A stretch of DNA of 64,000 nucleotides. Origin: VXYL01 sp963666465 (GTDB lineage Bacteria; Pseudomonadota; Gammaproteobacteria; Pseudomonadales; Azotimanducaceae). The DNA lies in assembly GCA_963666465.1 (NCBI GenBank), contig OY762824.1, forward strand, positions 3,410,001 through 3,474,000, written 5' to 3'. Made by a program: the position numbers and the translations under genes. Below the pieces are notes generated by a model, which saw only the letters and a program-made list of their open reading frames with translations, made no database searches and had not been told where the DNA came from. Positions 17,203 to 26,901 of this stretch are shown here, piece after piece (positions within the stretch are counted from its first letter, which is position 1; the number at the start of each line of letters is the position of its first letter).

Positions 17203-20200
17203 ATGCCCGACACGCGCTTTCAGATCGGTCAACACATCCGGGACCATGTGCTCCCCGCCGGTATCTCCGTCACGGCGGCGGCGAAGCGGCTAGGGGTCGG
17301 GCGTCCCGCTGTCGAACCTGCTTAACGGGCGGGCTTCTCTCTCCGAGCAGATGGCCTTGCGGCTTGAAAGAGCTTTTGGTGCCGATCGGGAGGAACTCTT
17401 GGAACTTCAGCGCTCACAGGTGCAGCCCGTGCGGGACGAGCAGGAACGGGAGGTGGCGGTGCGTGGTTATGTGCCGAGCTTCCTCTCCGTCAAGGCGCGG
17501 GAACTTGAGCAATGGGCGAGCCGCATTGAGGCCCGTGAACTGCTGGCCGTCCTGCTTCGCAAGCTCGTGCATGAAACGGGGCGGGATCTGACGCGAGTGG
17601 ACTTCCCCGGCTTTGACAACAGCCAGCGCGCTGGTTGGGACGGTATCGTTGAAGCTGAGACGGCTACGGCATGGATTCCGGCGGGGCTGTCTGGCTGGGA
17701 GTTCGGTGCCAACGCGGACCCCCCGGCGCAAAGCCGAGAACGACTTTGCCAACCGCCGGTCGTTGCCGCCGGAGGAGCGTGCCCGATGCACCTTCGTATT
17801 CGTGACGCCGCGCAATTGGTCGGGCAAGGCCAAATGGGCAGAAGAGAAGGAAGCAGCCGGTGACGGTTGGAAGGCAGTGCGGGCGTATGACGCCAGCGAT
17901 CTTGAGCAATGGCTGGAGGATGCGATTGCCACGCCACTCTGGTTCGCCGAGCAGTGCCTTGGTTCTCCGGTGGAGGGCATCCAGACGCTCGATCGTTGCT
18001 GGCGAGACTGGTCCCAAGTCAGCGATCCGCCGATGTCGCGCCGGATTTTCGAGCCGAACGTCATGACTTCGCTGCCAACGTTCGAGCGGTGGCTCAACGC
18101 CCCGCCCGACCGTCCCTTCGTCGTAACGAGCGACTCCATTGGCGAGACGTTGGCCTTCGTCACCTGCCTGTTCGATGCGGTGCAAGGTTCCGAAGCGGAG
18201 GACGACTCGCTTGGGTGGCAAGCGAAGCGGGACATGGCCGCAGTCTTCGAGTCTCGTGAGACGTTTCAGAGGCTCGCCGAGTCGCCGCAGCCGTTCATAG
18301 CCATCGCCGGTAACGCTGAAGTCGAAGAGGCCCTTGCGCCGTTCTGGAACCGACGTCATTGCGTCGTCCACGCGGCGCGCAATGCCGTCTCGGCCCAGCC
18401 CGACGTTGCGCTTGAGCTACTCGGCCTCAAGGACATCAACGAAACCTTGGACGACATGGGTGTGCCGGAGCACGAACGGCCGCGGCTTGGGCGCGAATCA
18501 GGTAGGTCGCCTACGATTCTTCGGCGGCGTCTGTCTAGGGTGCTGGCCATCCACTATCCACCGTGGTCGGATAACCCAGAGCGGGCCCGACCGTTGATTC
18601 CGATGGTCTTGGTCGGCGCATGGAGGGCGGACCGCAAGGCAGACCAAGAGGTCTTGGCAACTCTCGCGAACCGACCGTACGACGAGCTTGAGCAAGCCGT
18701 CGCCGACCTGATCCAGCTCGATGACTCTCCGCTGTGGTCCGTCGGTAACCATCGCGGCGTTGCTTCAAAGGTCGACGCGCTCTACGCGATCGCCCCGCGC
18801 ATGACCGCAAAGGAGGTCGACGACTTCTTTGCCCTCGCCAAGCGAGTGCTGTCGGAGTCCGACCCAGCTCTTGAGCTTCCCCAAGAAAAACGTTCGGCGG
18901 CGGCGATCTACGGCAAAGTTCGCGACCACTCGGATGCGTTGCGTGAGGGCGTTCGCGATACCTTGGTCATGCTGTCTGTACATGGCGGAAATCTATCATT
19001 CATGCAACGCCTAGGCATCGACCCCACAGTGAAGGTGAGTGCCTTGATTGGCAGTGTCCTTGACCCGTTCACCGCCGACACGCTGAGTCCCAAGAGCCCG
19101 ACCTACCCGCGTACGCCGAAGCGGCGCCGGACACCGTATTGCGACTACTTGAAGCAGACTTGGCCGGGAACGAACCGGTGGTGTTGGCCCTACTGAGACC
19201 TACCGACAACTTCCCGTTTAGCCACAGCCCTCGTGTCGGTCTTCTTTGGGCACTGGAGTGTATCGCTTGGAATCCCGCACATCTCTCCCGAGTCTGCGTC
19301 GTGCTCGCCGAACTAGCACGTGTGCCTATCCAAGACAATCTGTTGAACAAGCCCATAGAGAGTCCAGTTGGAATTCTGAGGTCCTGGATGCCACAGACGG
19401 CGGCGTCGGTCGAGGAACGAGTTCAAGTCTTGATGATGCTCGTCAGCCGGTTCCCCGATGTGATGTGGGAGCTTTGCATTGGAGAAATCCCACGAGGTCC
19501 CAGACATGCAATAGCCAACTATCGCCCCAAGTGGCGTGCCGATGCCACGGGTGCCGGCGGCATTACCACCTCGGCCGAATACGCCGAATTCAGGTGCGAG
19601 GCTTGGCGTTTACTGGTGTCTTGGGACCACGATCCGACCACGCTTGGCGACTTGGTTGAACGCCTGCCAAACCTGAACGCTAATGACCAGGCGACGGTTT
19701 GGGGGTTTGTCGACACATGGACAGAGGCCCCCCATGGCGACCACGACCGTGCAATGTTGCGCGAGCGCATTCGCAATTCCTGCCTCACACGTCGAGGTCG
19801 TCGAGTCCGGCCTGAAGGACTCACGGAACGAGCGAAGAAGGCCATAGACAAACTCCTTCCGGCCGACCTGATCGACCGACACGCATGGCTGTTCGCCAAT
19901 GGTTGGGTCAACGCACCTTGGGAGGAGGGCGTGGATGACCCTATGGACTGGCAGGCGCAGGAAGCGAAAGTCCACGAACTCCGCAAAGAAGCCATGGCCG
20001 AAATCTGGTCCGCTCAGGGTCTCAAGGGTGCCTTGGCGATGGTCGACCACGGGGACGCCGCAGAGGTCGTTGGTCGCTACGCCGGCACGTGCGCCGGTGG
20101 CACCGCCACCACCGGCTCTGTCCTGCGAGAGTGCTTGGGAAAACAGCGCATCGACGAGGCCAAGCTGGATGCCTTCATGCGGGGAGTCATCGGTTCTGTC

Positions 20201-21280
20201 GCAGATCCATCGGAGTCTGACCTCCTCCTGCACCTAGGAAGGGAACTCGATTCCTCGTCCACTACACGACTCCTCCGGTGCGCGCCATTTAACGAGCACA
20301 CATGGCGGATACTCGACAAGCTGCCCGTCGAAGTGCGGCGGGCATACTGGCAGCATGTAATTCCCTACGGGTGGACGTTCAGCAGAGAGGAATGTCGTGA
20401 GATCATCGATCGCCTCCTGGAGGCAAGGCGTCCGCGGGCAGCTTTCCACTCAATGAACCTGCGGTGGGCGAGTATTGACGCCCACCAACTGACAAGGCTA
20501 TTGACCGCCGTTAGCACGGTGTTCGACGAACCAACGGGCCACTTTCCAGTAGATTCCTTCGATCTCTCCGACGCTTTGGATGTACTCGACGCGGCACCAG
20601 AGACAACGACCGAGCAAATGGCGCAACTAGAGTTCGTCTTCATTGACGCGCTGGAGCACAGTGAACACGGAATGCCGAATCTCGAACGTGCGGTGGAGCG
20701 GTCGCCGAGCTTGTTCGTTCAAGCGGTTCGGCAGGGCTACCGTCGGGACGACGGTACCGAAGACTCAGAGGAACAGGCTGACGGAGCAGCAGCGGAGCAA
20801 CGAGCTGCGTACGCTTCATACGGGCTATTGGACAGCATTAAGCGGGTTCCTGGAACGCGCGACGATGGGACAATCAGCGAGAAGCGGTTGGTGCGTTGGG
20901 TCAATGAGGCAAGAGCCATGTGTGCGGAAGTCGGTCGCAAGGCAATTGGCGATGTTCAAATCGGAGCGCTCCTATCTCGCGCATCGGACGAGGACGGCGA
21001 ATGGCCTTGCACCGCGATTTGCGAAGCGATGGAGGTCGTGCACACCGACGAGCTCGCAGAAGGGTTCGTCACTGGGAAACGCAACACGCGAGGGGTCGTT
21101 GTCGGTGACCCTGCTCCCCAAGACCAGGCACTTGCGGAGAGGTATCGACGTTGGTCAGAACGTCGCCGTGCGGATTTCCCATTCGTAGGCGATGCCCTGT
21201 CGCGCCTCGCGAGCACATACGACAGAAACGCAGAGATGTGGGAACGTCAGGCAGCTGTGGATAAGCGCTTAGGCAGATAA
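17203..21280 (+). pseudogene. Frameshifted giant gene: HigA-like HTH, nuclease-like domain, long C-terminal region
   Basis: Three single-site frameshifts break an otherwise continuous gene of about 1360 codons. Piece 1 (17,203-17,325) encodes a HigA/XRE start, HIRDHVLPAGISVTAAAKRL. After a shift near 17,311 (2 nt lost in TCTC or 1 gained), piece 2 continues with NLLNGRASLSEQMALRLE, then a likely restriction-endonuclease-like segment (FDNSQRAGWDGIVEAE, GLSGWEFGANAD). A C-run at 17,719-17,724 is one base too long. Piece 3 runs to about 19,097 (FVFVTPRNW, VRAYDASDLEQWLED), where one base is missing, and piece 4 runs to 21,280. I see no Walker A in the C-terminal 1000 residues. I do not recognise the family; neighbours suggest defence. 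Real decay or sequencing errors are both possible. Confidence 0.75.
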
Positions 21281-21309
21281 CCTTGCACCACCAACTCTGA
21301 ATAGCTTAC

Positions 21310-21409
21310 GGAAAGGCATCCTGCCTTCCCGGCGCCCGGAGGTGCGCTTAGCCAGGATTTTCAGCAGGGAAAGCGCCTGTCGGCGCTAGGGAAGGCAGGA
21401 TGCCTTCCC
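21310..21409. repeat. Two copies of the bipartite intergenic palindrome
   Basis: GGAAAGGCA-TCC-TGCCTTCC (one arm imperfect) lies at 21,310-21,329. AGCGCC-TGTC-GGCGCT at 21,372-21,387 is followed by GGGAAGGCA-GGA-TGCCTTCCC at 21,389-21,409. They separate the giant pseudogene from the convergent DISARM-side operon and could act as transcription barriers. Confidence 0.8.
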
Positions 21410-21464
21410 TCCGAAGGCCCGCTCCGTTGCACCCGCATGTTGCTTGCGTCGAGTTTGCGGCAAA

Positions 21465-22055
21465 CTAACTGCACGGTCGTGCCGCGAACTGGTTGATCCA
21501 GTGCGTCTTTGCCGGGGTTTTGCATCCCGACAAGAGCATTGCGCGGGCTATTTCGTGGATGGTTAGGGCGGCGCGGGGTAGGAGGTGGGCGAGTTCGATC
21601 ATTCGGAGGCGGGAGAGGAATTGTTCGACTAGGTGGGCTTGCTTGGGGGTTAGGTGGTCGGCCGTCAGGAGGCAGTGGAGGGTTTGGCCGGTGGGGCGGG
21701 GGTTGTGGCCGGCTAGGTGGTCGGCAGAGAGGGTTTCCAGGTATTTGTGGGGGTTGGGGTTTGGGGTGCGGAGGTGGGCGTTTTCGTGGTCGAACCAGGC
21801 TAGGGGCATGGGGGGCATTCTTGCCATGTCTTCGGCGCGGCGGCCGCCTTCGAATCTTGTTGGGGGTTTGCTGGGGCCGCCGATAAGGGAGCCGTGTTCG
21901 CCGATTGCTACGGCTGCCGGATCGATGCCTCGGCGGATGGCGTCTGCTAGGCGTTGGCGTTCGTAGGCGGCGATGCGCTCTTCCACCGTTGGGACGTGGT
22001 GGCCCGGAGGGGGCGGGGAATGGTAGGCGCGGCGCACGGCTTGGAAGTCGATCAT
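21465..22055 (-). CDS. Unknown protein, partner of the AbiEii-like nucleotidyltransferase
   Basis: This is a 196-residue protein overlapping the end of the nucleotidyltransferase gene by 4 bp (ATGA), so the two are co-translated. I do not recognise it. It begins MIDFQAVRRAYHSPPPPG, has a charged region with VEERIAAYERQRLADAIRRGID, and a C-terminal helical part (LVEQFLSRLRMIELAHLL, ALTIHEIARAMLLSG). There is no signal peptide or membrane segment. It is the last gene of the drmD-drmMI operon as found here. It could be an antitoxin or adaptor for the nucleotidyltransferase, but its sequence does not look like the winged-helix AbiEi antitoxin. Confidence 0.7.
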   Translation of the reverse strand: MIDFQAVRRAYHSPPPPGHHVPTVEERIAAYERQRLADAIRRGIDPAAVAIGEHGSLIGGPSKPPTRFEGGRRAEDMARMPPMPLAWFDHENAHLRTPNPNPHKYLETLSADHLAGHNPRPTGQTLHCLLTADHLTPKQAHLVEQFLSRLRMIELAHLLPRAALTIHEIARAMLLSGCKTPAKTHWINQFAARPCS

Positions 22056-22735
22056 GGTGGTGCGGATCCCTCGAACAGAGCTTGGGCCCTGCGTGCGAGG
22101 CCGCGCAGGAGATTCGGATGGGCGGGTTCGCGGACGGGTTCGCCGCTGGACCAGTTGTGCGGAAAGCCACGCAGCTCGTCGGCGATGGCGGCCCGCTCGC
22201 CCGCCGTGATGGAGGCAAGCACGCGGCGAAGAGCTTCGGGATCGCGTTGTTCGGCGACGAGGAGGTCGTAGAGGTCGCGGTCGGTGAATACGCCAAGGTC
22301 GAGAATGCGGCTTTGGACCTTTCTGGCGAGTATCTCTGCGGTGCTTTCGGTGGCAATGTCGGTGCCTTTTGTGCGCTCGACGTAGTCGTCGCGGATGGTG
22401 GGGCGAGGGATCGTCATCAGGGCGGCAGGGCCTTCGGGGAAATGGACGCGCAGCCAGCCTCGTTCCACTTCCACAGCCCCTTCTTTCACTTCGGCAACCA
22501 GTTGGCTCAAGGTCGCAGCAACGTCGTCTCGGCGGCTCAGGATGACTTGCTGGTAACGCTCGTTGTCGGTGAAGAGGTCGATGTCGGTGCTGACGCGGTG
22601 CTGCCAACGGGCAGCGAGCACGGTGCCGCCGCCGAGGACATAGCCGTCCGCGCCGAACCAAGCGGAGAGCGCAGGCGATACGCGGCCGAGGACGATGCCT
22701 GGGCTGCCGGGAATGGTGATCTCTGGACGCTGCAT
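22052..22735 (-). CDS. AbiEii/AbiGii-like nucleotidyltransferase
   Basis: The product of 227 residues has a polymerase-beta-type nucleotidyltransferase core: GYVLGGGTVLAARW (Gly35-37) followed by STDIDLFTD with the metal-binding Asp51 and Asp53, then a helical C-terminal half (DRDLYDLLVAEQRDPEALRR). AbiEii toxins transfer nucleotides to tRNA or proteins and cause abortive infection. The gene starts 17 bp after drmMI and overlaps the unknown gene at 21,465-22,055, so it is part of the DISARM operon. It is not a known core DISARM subunit. It may be an added toxin that fires when DISARM fails, which is inference. Confidence 0.85.
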   Translation of the reverse strand: MQRPEITIPGSPGIVLGRVSPALSAWFGADGYVLGGGTVLAARWQHRVSTDIDLFTDNERYQQVILSRRDDVAATLSQLVAEVKEGAVEVERGWLRVHFPEGPAALMTIPRPTIRDDYVERTKGTDIATESTAEILARKVQSRILDLGVFTDRDLYDLLVAEQRDPEALRRVLASITAGERAAIADELRGFPHNWSSGEPVREPAHPNLLRGLARRAQALFEGSAPP

Positions 22736-22752
22736 GTCCCGTGTCCCGAACG

Positions 22753-25700
22753 CTATTGCGGGGCGCGCTTTGCGTTGAGTTCCAGGAGGCGGGCCAAGAC
22801 TTCGTTGCGGGTGTCGTCCGGCCAGCGGTAGCGGTAGGGCTTCCTCTTTCGGCCCCAGGTTTCCTCGTCGATTTCGTGGTCCAAAAGGAACTCGCAATCG
22901 CTGGCGATGTCCGTCCAGCCGTAGGCGTCGAGCACGGCGCGGTCCATGGCGGCATGCAGCTCTCGGAGCGTTGCGATCCGGGGGTCGCGCTCGTGCGGGT
23001 CGTGGAAGCGGTTGTAGGTCTTGGTCATGCCCTCGTCGTTCTCGATCATCAGCGCCGCGCGGAAGTCGTAGTACGCCTCGCCGGCGGCTTCGAGGGCCGG
23101 GTGGGTCTCCCATCCTTTGGGGAAGGGGAAGGTCTCGAAGCAGTCGGAGGGTGTGTAGCGGAGCCGATCCTCCAGAGACGAGCCGAAGAACCGCGCCCAG
23201 ATTTCGTGGGGGCGGGACTGGAGGGCGCAGAAGGCGGCGTGGGTGTCGAGAGGAAACACTGCAAGCGAGTGGGCGAATACCGTTGCCGCGGGAAGGAAGG
23301 CAAACGCCGCGTGGGGTGTTGCGCCGCAGTTGATGACGAGCACCCGATCCAACCCCTGGATGGCAGTGTGAAGTTCCGGTCGCGTTCTCAGGAATCGCCA
23401 CCAAATCTGTTTTCCTACCTTGTCGTTCTGGGCCAGCCGCTCAGGTTTGACCCGTTCTTCGACGACTGTTAGCAACTCCGGCCAGTCTGCCGCCACCGGA
23501 CCGGTGTAATCGAGGGGTACGATCCCGCTACGCAACCACTCGCGGCGTTGGTTCTCACCTGCGTCCTTCCATGTGCTACCCAGATCGGTCCGGCGCAACG
23601 GCCAGTTGCGGAAGTTGATGACATGCCGATGATGGCCATGGGTCGGACTGGTGTTGATCTCCTCGCCGCCGATGTAGGGAAGGATCACCTCGCTGTTGCG
23701 CGGATTCACTTTATTCAGCCGCTCCATCTCGGCCAGAGGGGTCGCCACGCCCTTCTTATCCGTGTCGTCGAAGGTGAAGCCCATGCCGAGCACGATGCTG
23801 CCCTGAAAGCTCTTCCCGGCATTCGCCGCCAACCGAGCCGGATCGTCGTGGCCTCCCGCGTGGAACAGGAACGCGGTGATGTCCTCGACAGGCTTTGCAT
23901 CCAGGAGCCTCGCCCTTTGCCAGTCACCACGGTGGATGTGCAGCACACTCACCACCACGGCAGCCTGTCCCGGCCATTTGAAGCGCCGGTTGGCCCGATA
24001 GATGTTTCCGCCGTGCTCGCAGATCCACTTCAGGCCAGTATTGCGCGTATCGCCTTGGGCGATGGTGTTCGTCGCGATCAGCCCCAAGGTTCCGCCGTGG
24101 CGGAGCAGGCTGAAGGCACGGCGGAAGAAGTGGGCCACGAGATCAGAGTTGCCGTGACTTTCGGCATGGTTTTCCTTGAGCCAGTCCGGGTAGCCATCGG
24201 GATTGGCCGCTTGCACGGTGTTCTTGCCGGCATAGGGTGGGTTGCCGACCGAACAGTCAAAGCCCGGATTCTCGCGCTCGAAAACCTCCGGGAACTCGAT
24301 TTGCCAATGGAACGGAACCACCCTGCCAAGAGCACCGCGATATTCGTCGGCCTTGCCCTCGAGCACCGCACCAGCCAAGCGCTTGCGGTGTTCTTCTCGT
24401 TCCTTTGCAGTCTTGCCTTCGAAGAACGCGGCCAACACCATGTTGCCGAGTAGCCCCACTTCGCCAGCTTCAAATCGTGCATCGTCCCAAAGCGAACGCA
24501 GCTCGAAATCCGGCGTTTTGTCGTCCGCGTTGCGAATGTATTCGCGCAACTCGCTGACCTTCTTCAGCCGTTCCCGAATGAGCCCTCGTTCGATCCCCAT
24601 CTGCGGCGTGCCCTCCTTCCAATGGAACGCCTCGATCTGCCGCTTGGAGAGGCCCGCCAGCGAGTCGCCGTGCCGCAGGGCGTGGTTCAGGAAGGTGAGC
24701 GGATGTTCTTTCGCCAGAGTCGCCAGCCAAAGTGACATCTTGGCAAGGTCCACGGCTGCCGGATTGCGGTCCACGCCATAGAGGCAGCGGCGGGCCACCA
24801 TGCGACGGGCGAAGATCACTTCGTCTTCGTCCGGTGGCATGTCGGGCACTTGGTCGTGGGCGTGCCATGCCTCAATCAGGGCGTCGCCTAGCTGGCGGCA
24901 GGCTTCGACGAGGAATGCGCCGGAGCCCATTGCGGGGTCGCAGACCTTGAGGGCGAGGATCTGTTCGGCACGGGGCGGTTTGTCCGATTCACCCCGAAGT
25001 CGCTTGAGGATGGGTGCCAGGGTCTCGCCTACAATGGGTTCGGTGAGCTCGCGTGGCGTGTAGTGCGAGCCGGAGCGGCGACGTTCCTCGCTTGGTTGCA
25101 GAACCATGTCGCCACGGCTGACGAGGTCGGGGGTGGCTTCCTTGTCGATCACGGAGTCGAGCGCCGCGTGCAGGTCTTCGCAGCTGTCGGCCGCGCGAAC
25201 CAGCTTTGCCACACGGTCGGTGATCTTGCGGTCCGTGCGATCCTGAATCCACTTGGCGCGGCGGGACGGTTGTTCGTGGAGGAGGCCGGTCAGGCTCACC
25301 GTTGCTGGTGCGCCGTGCTTCTTCATGGCCTTGATGGAGACGGACCTTCCCGTGGCCCTTTCGAGGCGGAAGCCCATCATGGTCTCGTAAACCGCGCCCA
25401 CGTGCTCCACGTCCAGCGCGCGGTAGGAGATGCGTTCGCCGTCGAGGACGATGAGCTTCTCGAGCACGCGATGGATGGTGCCGTCTGGCACTCGCGGCGG
25501 TTCGACGCGTTGGCTGACGCTGCGGGCACCAGCGACTTGGGCGTCTCGGCCCTCAAGGAACCGGTATGCGTCTGGGTCGAACAGTTCGCCATGTCTTGGC
25601 GGCAGGTGCATGTCGCCGGACTTCGCGCCGTCATGCACCATGCGCGACAGGGCAATCAGTTGTGCCCAGGCGCCGTAGCGCTGATCCATGGTGTCGGGAT

Positions 25701-26721
25701 GGAACGCGGCGTCGTCGCGCAGGCGTTCGTAGAGGCCGGCTATGGAGTAGGCGCCGAGATAGGTCTCGTTTTGCGGCAGCATGTCGCGTTCTTCGGCATA
25801 GAGCAGGAAGACCAGGCGGAGCACGACGGTTAGGAGGCCGCGATAGACGTGGTCGGGGTCTTCGGTGAGTGCGCGCCCCAGGAGTTCGCCCTTGGAGGCG
25901 TGGTGGGCGGCCTGGAATCCTCGCAGCAGTTCGTATAGGGCGTGCAGTACCTGCTCGGCCAGGCGCTCGCTGACTTCGTTCTGGAACTTGCGGCTGTGGG
26001 CGAGGAGTGCGGCGAGACGTTTGTCTGAGGCGACGGCCAAGAGCCGTTGTTGGCTGAGCAAGGCGCGCATGGCGGTGCAGATGGGGCGCCCGGCGGGGAG
26101 GTGCATGTCCTTGACGTGGAAGTCGAGCCAGCCGGTGCCTTCGCCTCTTGGGGCTGAGATGAGGCGGAGTGCACTGCCGTTGAAGAGGAGGCCGGCTGGG
26201 ACGTTGGTGTGGCGGAGCAAGCGCTCCATTCGGCTTTGGGGCGAGGTTTCGGTGCCGCCGGCCTTGGATTTGAAGGCGTTGTCGAAGCCTGCGTCCGGCT
26301 CGCAGACGGTTACGAGGAGTTGCCAGGGCGGTGGGGCGTTGTCCTTGCCGTTTTGGGATGGTGGCGCCCTGCGGCTGGCGACTTCGCCACGAACCGCGAA
26401 AGTCGGGCGCCACACCTCGCCGGTGTCGGGGATGGAGAGCTCCAGTTCCGGCGGAATGGGGGTGCCTTCCATGCCCGCATAGCCGGCCGGGATGAACTGC
26501 CAGTTGAGCACGGCTTCGGCGAAGGTGCGGAAATCGGGCAGGTGGGGCTCGCCGTCAGGGTCGCCGATGCACTCGTTCAGGAGTTGCTGGCCTTCGGCAT
26601 CACGACGGTTGAGGATGACTCCGGCTTGCACGAGTGCTGGGGAGGAGACGACGAGCCCGGTGGGGCGGACGAAGCCGAGCCATTCCTGGTGGGCGGCGAT
26701 GTTGGGATCGCGGGCGGCCAT
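22753..26721 (-). CDS. drmMI: DISARM class 1 adenine methyltransferase DrmMI
   Basis: This is a large N6-adenine DNA methylase of 1322 residues that marks host DNA so that DISARM spares it. SAM-binding motif I is DPAMGSGAFLVEACRQLGD (about residue 594), and catalytic motif IV is NPPYAGKN (about 825). A target-recognition-like region follows. Annotation from an upstream in-frame start would add 31 residues encoded by the palindrome at 26,767-26,805; I chose the ATG at 26,721 (MAARDPNIAAHQEW), which has AGGAA 9 bp upstream. The drmD gene ends 180 bp upstream. The large size and drmD neighbour distinguish it from the smaller DrmMII cytosine methylase of class 2. Confidence 0.9.
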   Translation of the reverse strand: MAARDPNIAAHQEWLGFVRPTGLVVSSPALVQAGVILNRRDAEGQQLLNECIGDPDGEPHLPDFRTFAEAVLNWQFIPAGYAGMEGTPIPPELELSIPDTGEVWRPTFAVRGEVASRRAPPSQNGKDNAPPPWQLLVTVCEPDAGFDNAFKSKAGGTETSPQSRMERLLRHTNVPAGLLFNGSALRLISAPRGEGTGWLDFHVKDMHLPAGRPICTAMRALLSQQRLLAVASDKRLAALLAHSRKFQNEVSERLAEQVLHALYELLRGFQAAHHASKGELLGRALTEDPDHVYRGLLTVVLRLVFLLYAEERDMLPQNETYLGAYSIAGLYERLRDDAAFHPDTMDQRYGAWAQLIALSRMVHDGAKSGDMHLPPRHGELFDPDAYRFLEGRDAQVAGARSVSQRVEPPRVPDGTIHRVLEKLIVLDGERISYRALDVEHVGAVYETMMGFRLERATGRSVSIKAMKKHGAPATVSLTGLLHEQPSRRAKWIQDRTDRKITDRVAKLVRAADSCEDLHAALDSVIDKEATPDLVSRGDMVLQPSEERRRSGSHYTPRELTEPIVGETLAPILKRLRGESDKPPRAEQILALKVCDPAMGSGAFLVEACRQLGDALIEAWHAHDQVPDMPPDEDEVIFARRMVARRCLYGVDRNPAAVDLAKMSLWLATLAKEHPLTFLNHALRHGDSLAGLSKRQIEAFHWKEGTPQMGIERGLIRERLKKVSELREYIRNADDKTPDFELRSLWDDARFEAGEVGLLGNMVLAAFFEGKTAKEREEHRKRLAGAVLEGKADEYRGALGRVVPFHWQIEFPEVFERENPGFDCSVGNPPYAGKNTVQAANPDGYPDWLKENHAESHGNSDLVAHFFRRAFSLLRHGGTLGLIATNTIAQGDTRNTGLKWICEHGGNIYRANRRFKWPGQAAVVVSVLHIHRGDWQRARLLDAKPVEDITAFLFHAGGHDDPARLAANAGKSFQGSIVLGMGFTFDDTDKKGVATPLAEMERLNKVNPRNSEVILPYIGGEEINTSPTHGHHRHVINFRNWPLRRTDLGSTWKDAGENQRREWLRSGIVPLDYTGPVAADWPELLTVVEERVKPERLAQNDKVGKQIWWRFLRTRPELHTAIQGLDRVLVINCGATPHAAFAFLPAATVFAHSLAVFPLDTHAAFCALQSRPHEIWARFFGSSLEDRLRYTPSDCFETFPFPKGWETHPALEAAGEAYYDFRAALMIENDEGMTKTYNRFHDPHERDPRIATLRELHAAMDRAVLDAYGWTDIASDCEFLLDHEIDEETWGRKRKPYRYRWPDDTRNEVLARLLELNAKRAPQ

Positions 26722-26766
26722 GCGGTTAAGTTCCTGCACGCCGGAGGTTGGGACGCCGTCCCAGGA

Positions 26767-26805
26767 ACGCGCCCGTCGGCGCGTGCGAGGGCAGGATGCC
26801 CTCGC
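26767..26805. repeat. Bipartite intergenic palindrome
   Basis: ACGCGCC-CGTC-GGCGCGT at 26,767-26,784 is directly followed by GCGAGGGCA-GGA-TGCCCTCGC at 26,785-26,805. It lies between drmD and drmMI, inside the operon. This suggests insertion after the operon formed and a possible effect on transcript stability or processing. Confidence 0.8.
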
Positions 26806-26901
26806 CCCCAGCAAGAGCCGCGGCTCTCAAGACGTTCGACTGCATCGCCCCTCTGCGAACTTGCGCGACAAGCGGCGCGTGGGCGGTTTCGGGTTGCGCC
26901 A

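Noticed and set aside
16730..17325. A HigB toxin for the HigA-like domain
   Set aside because: The gene before the HigA-like domain is a PIN protein with its own Phd antitoxin; no HigB/RelE fold is seen.
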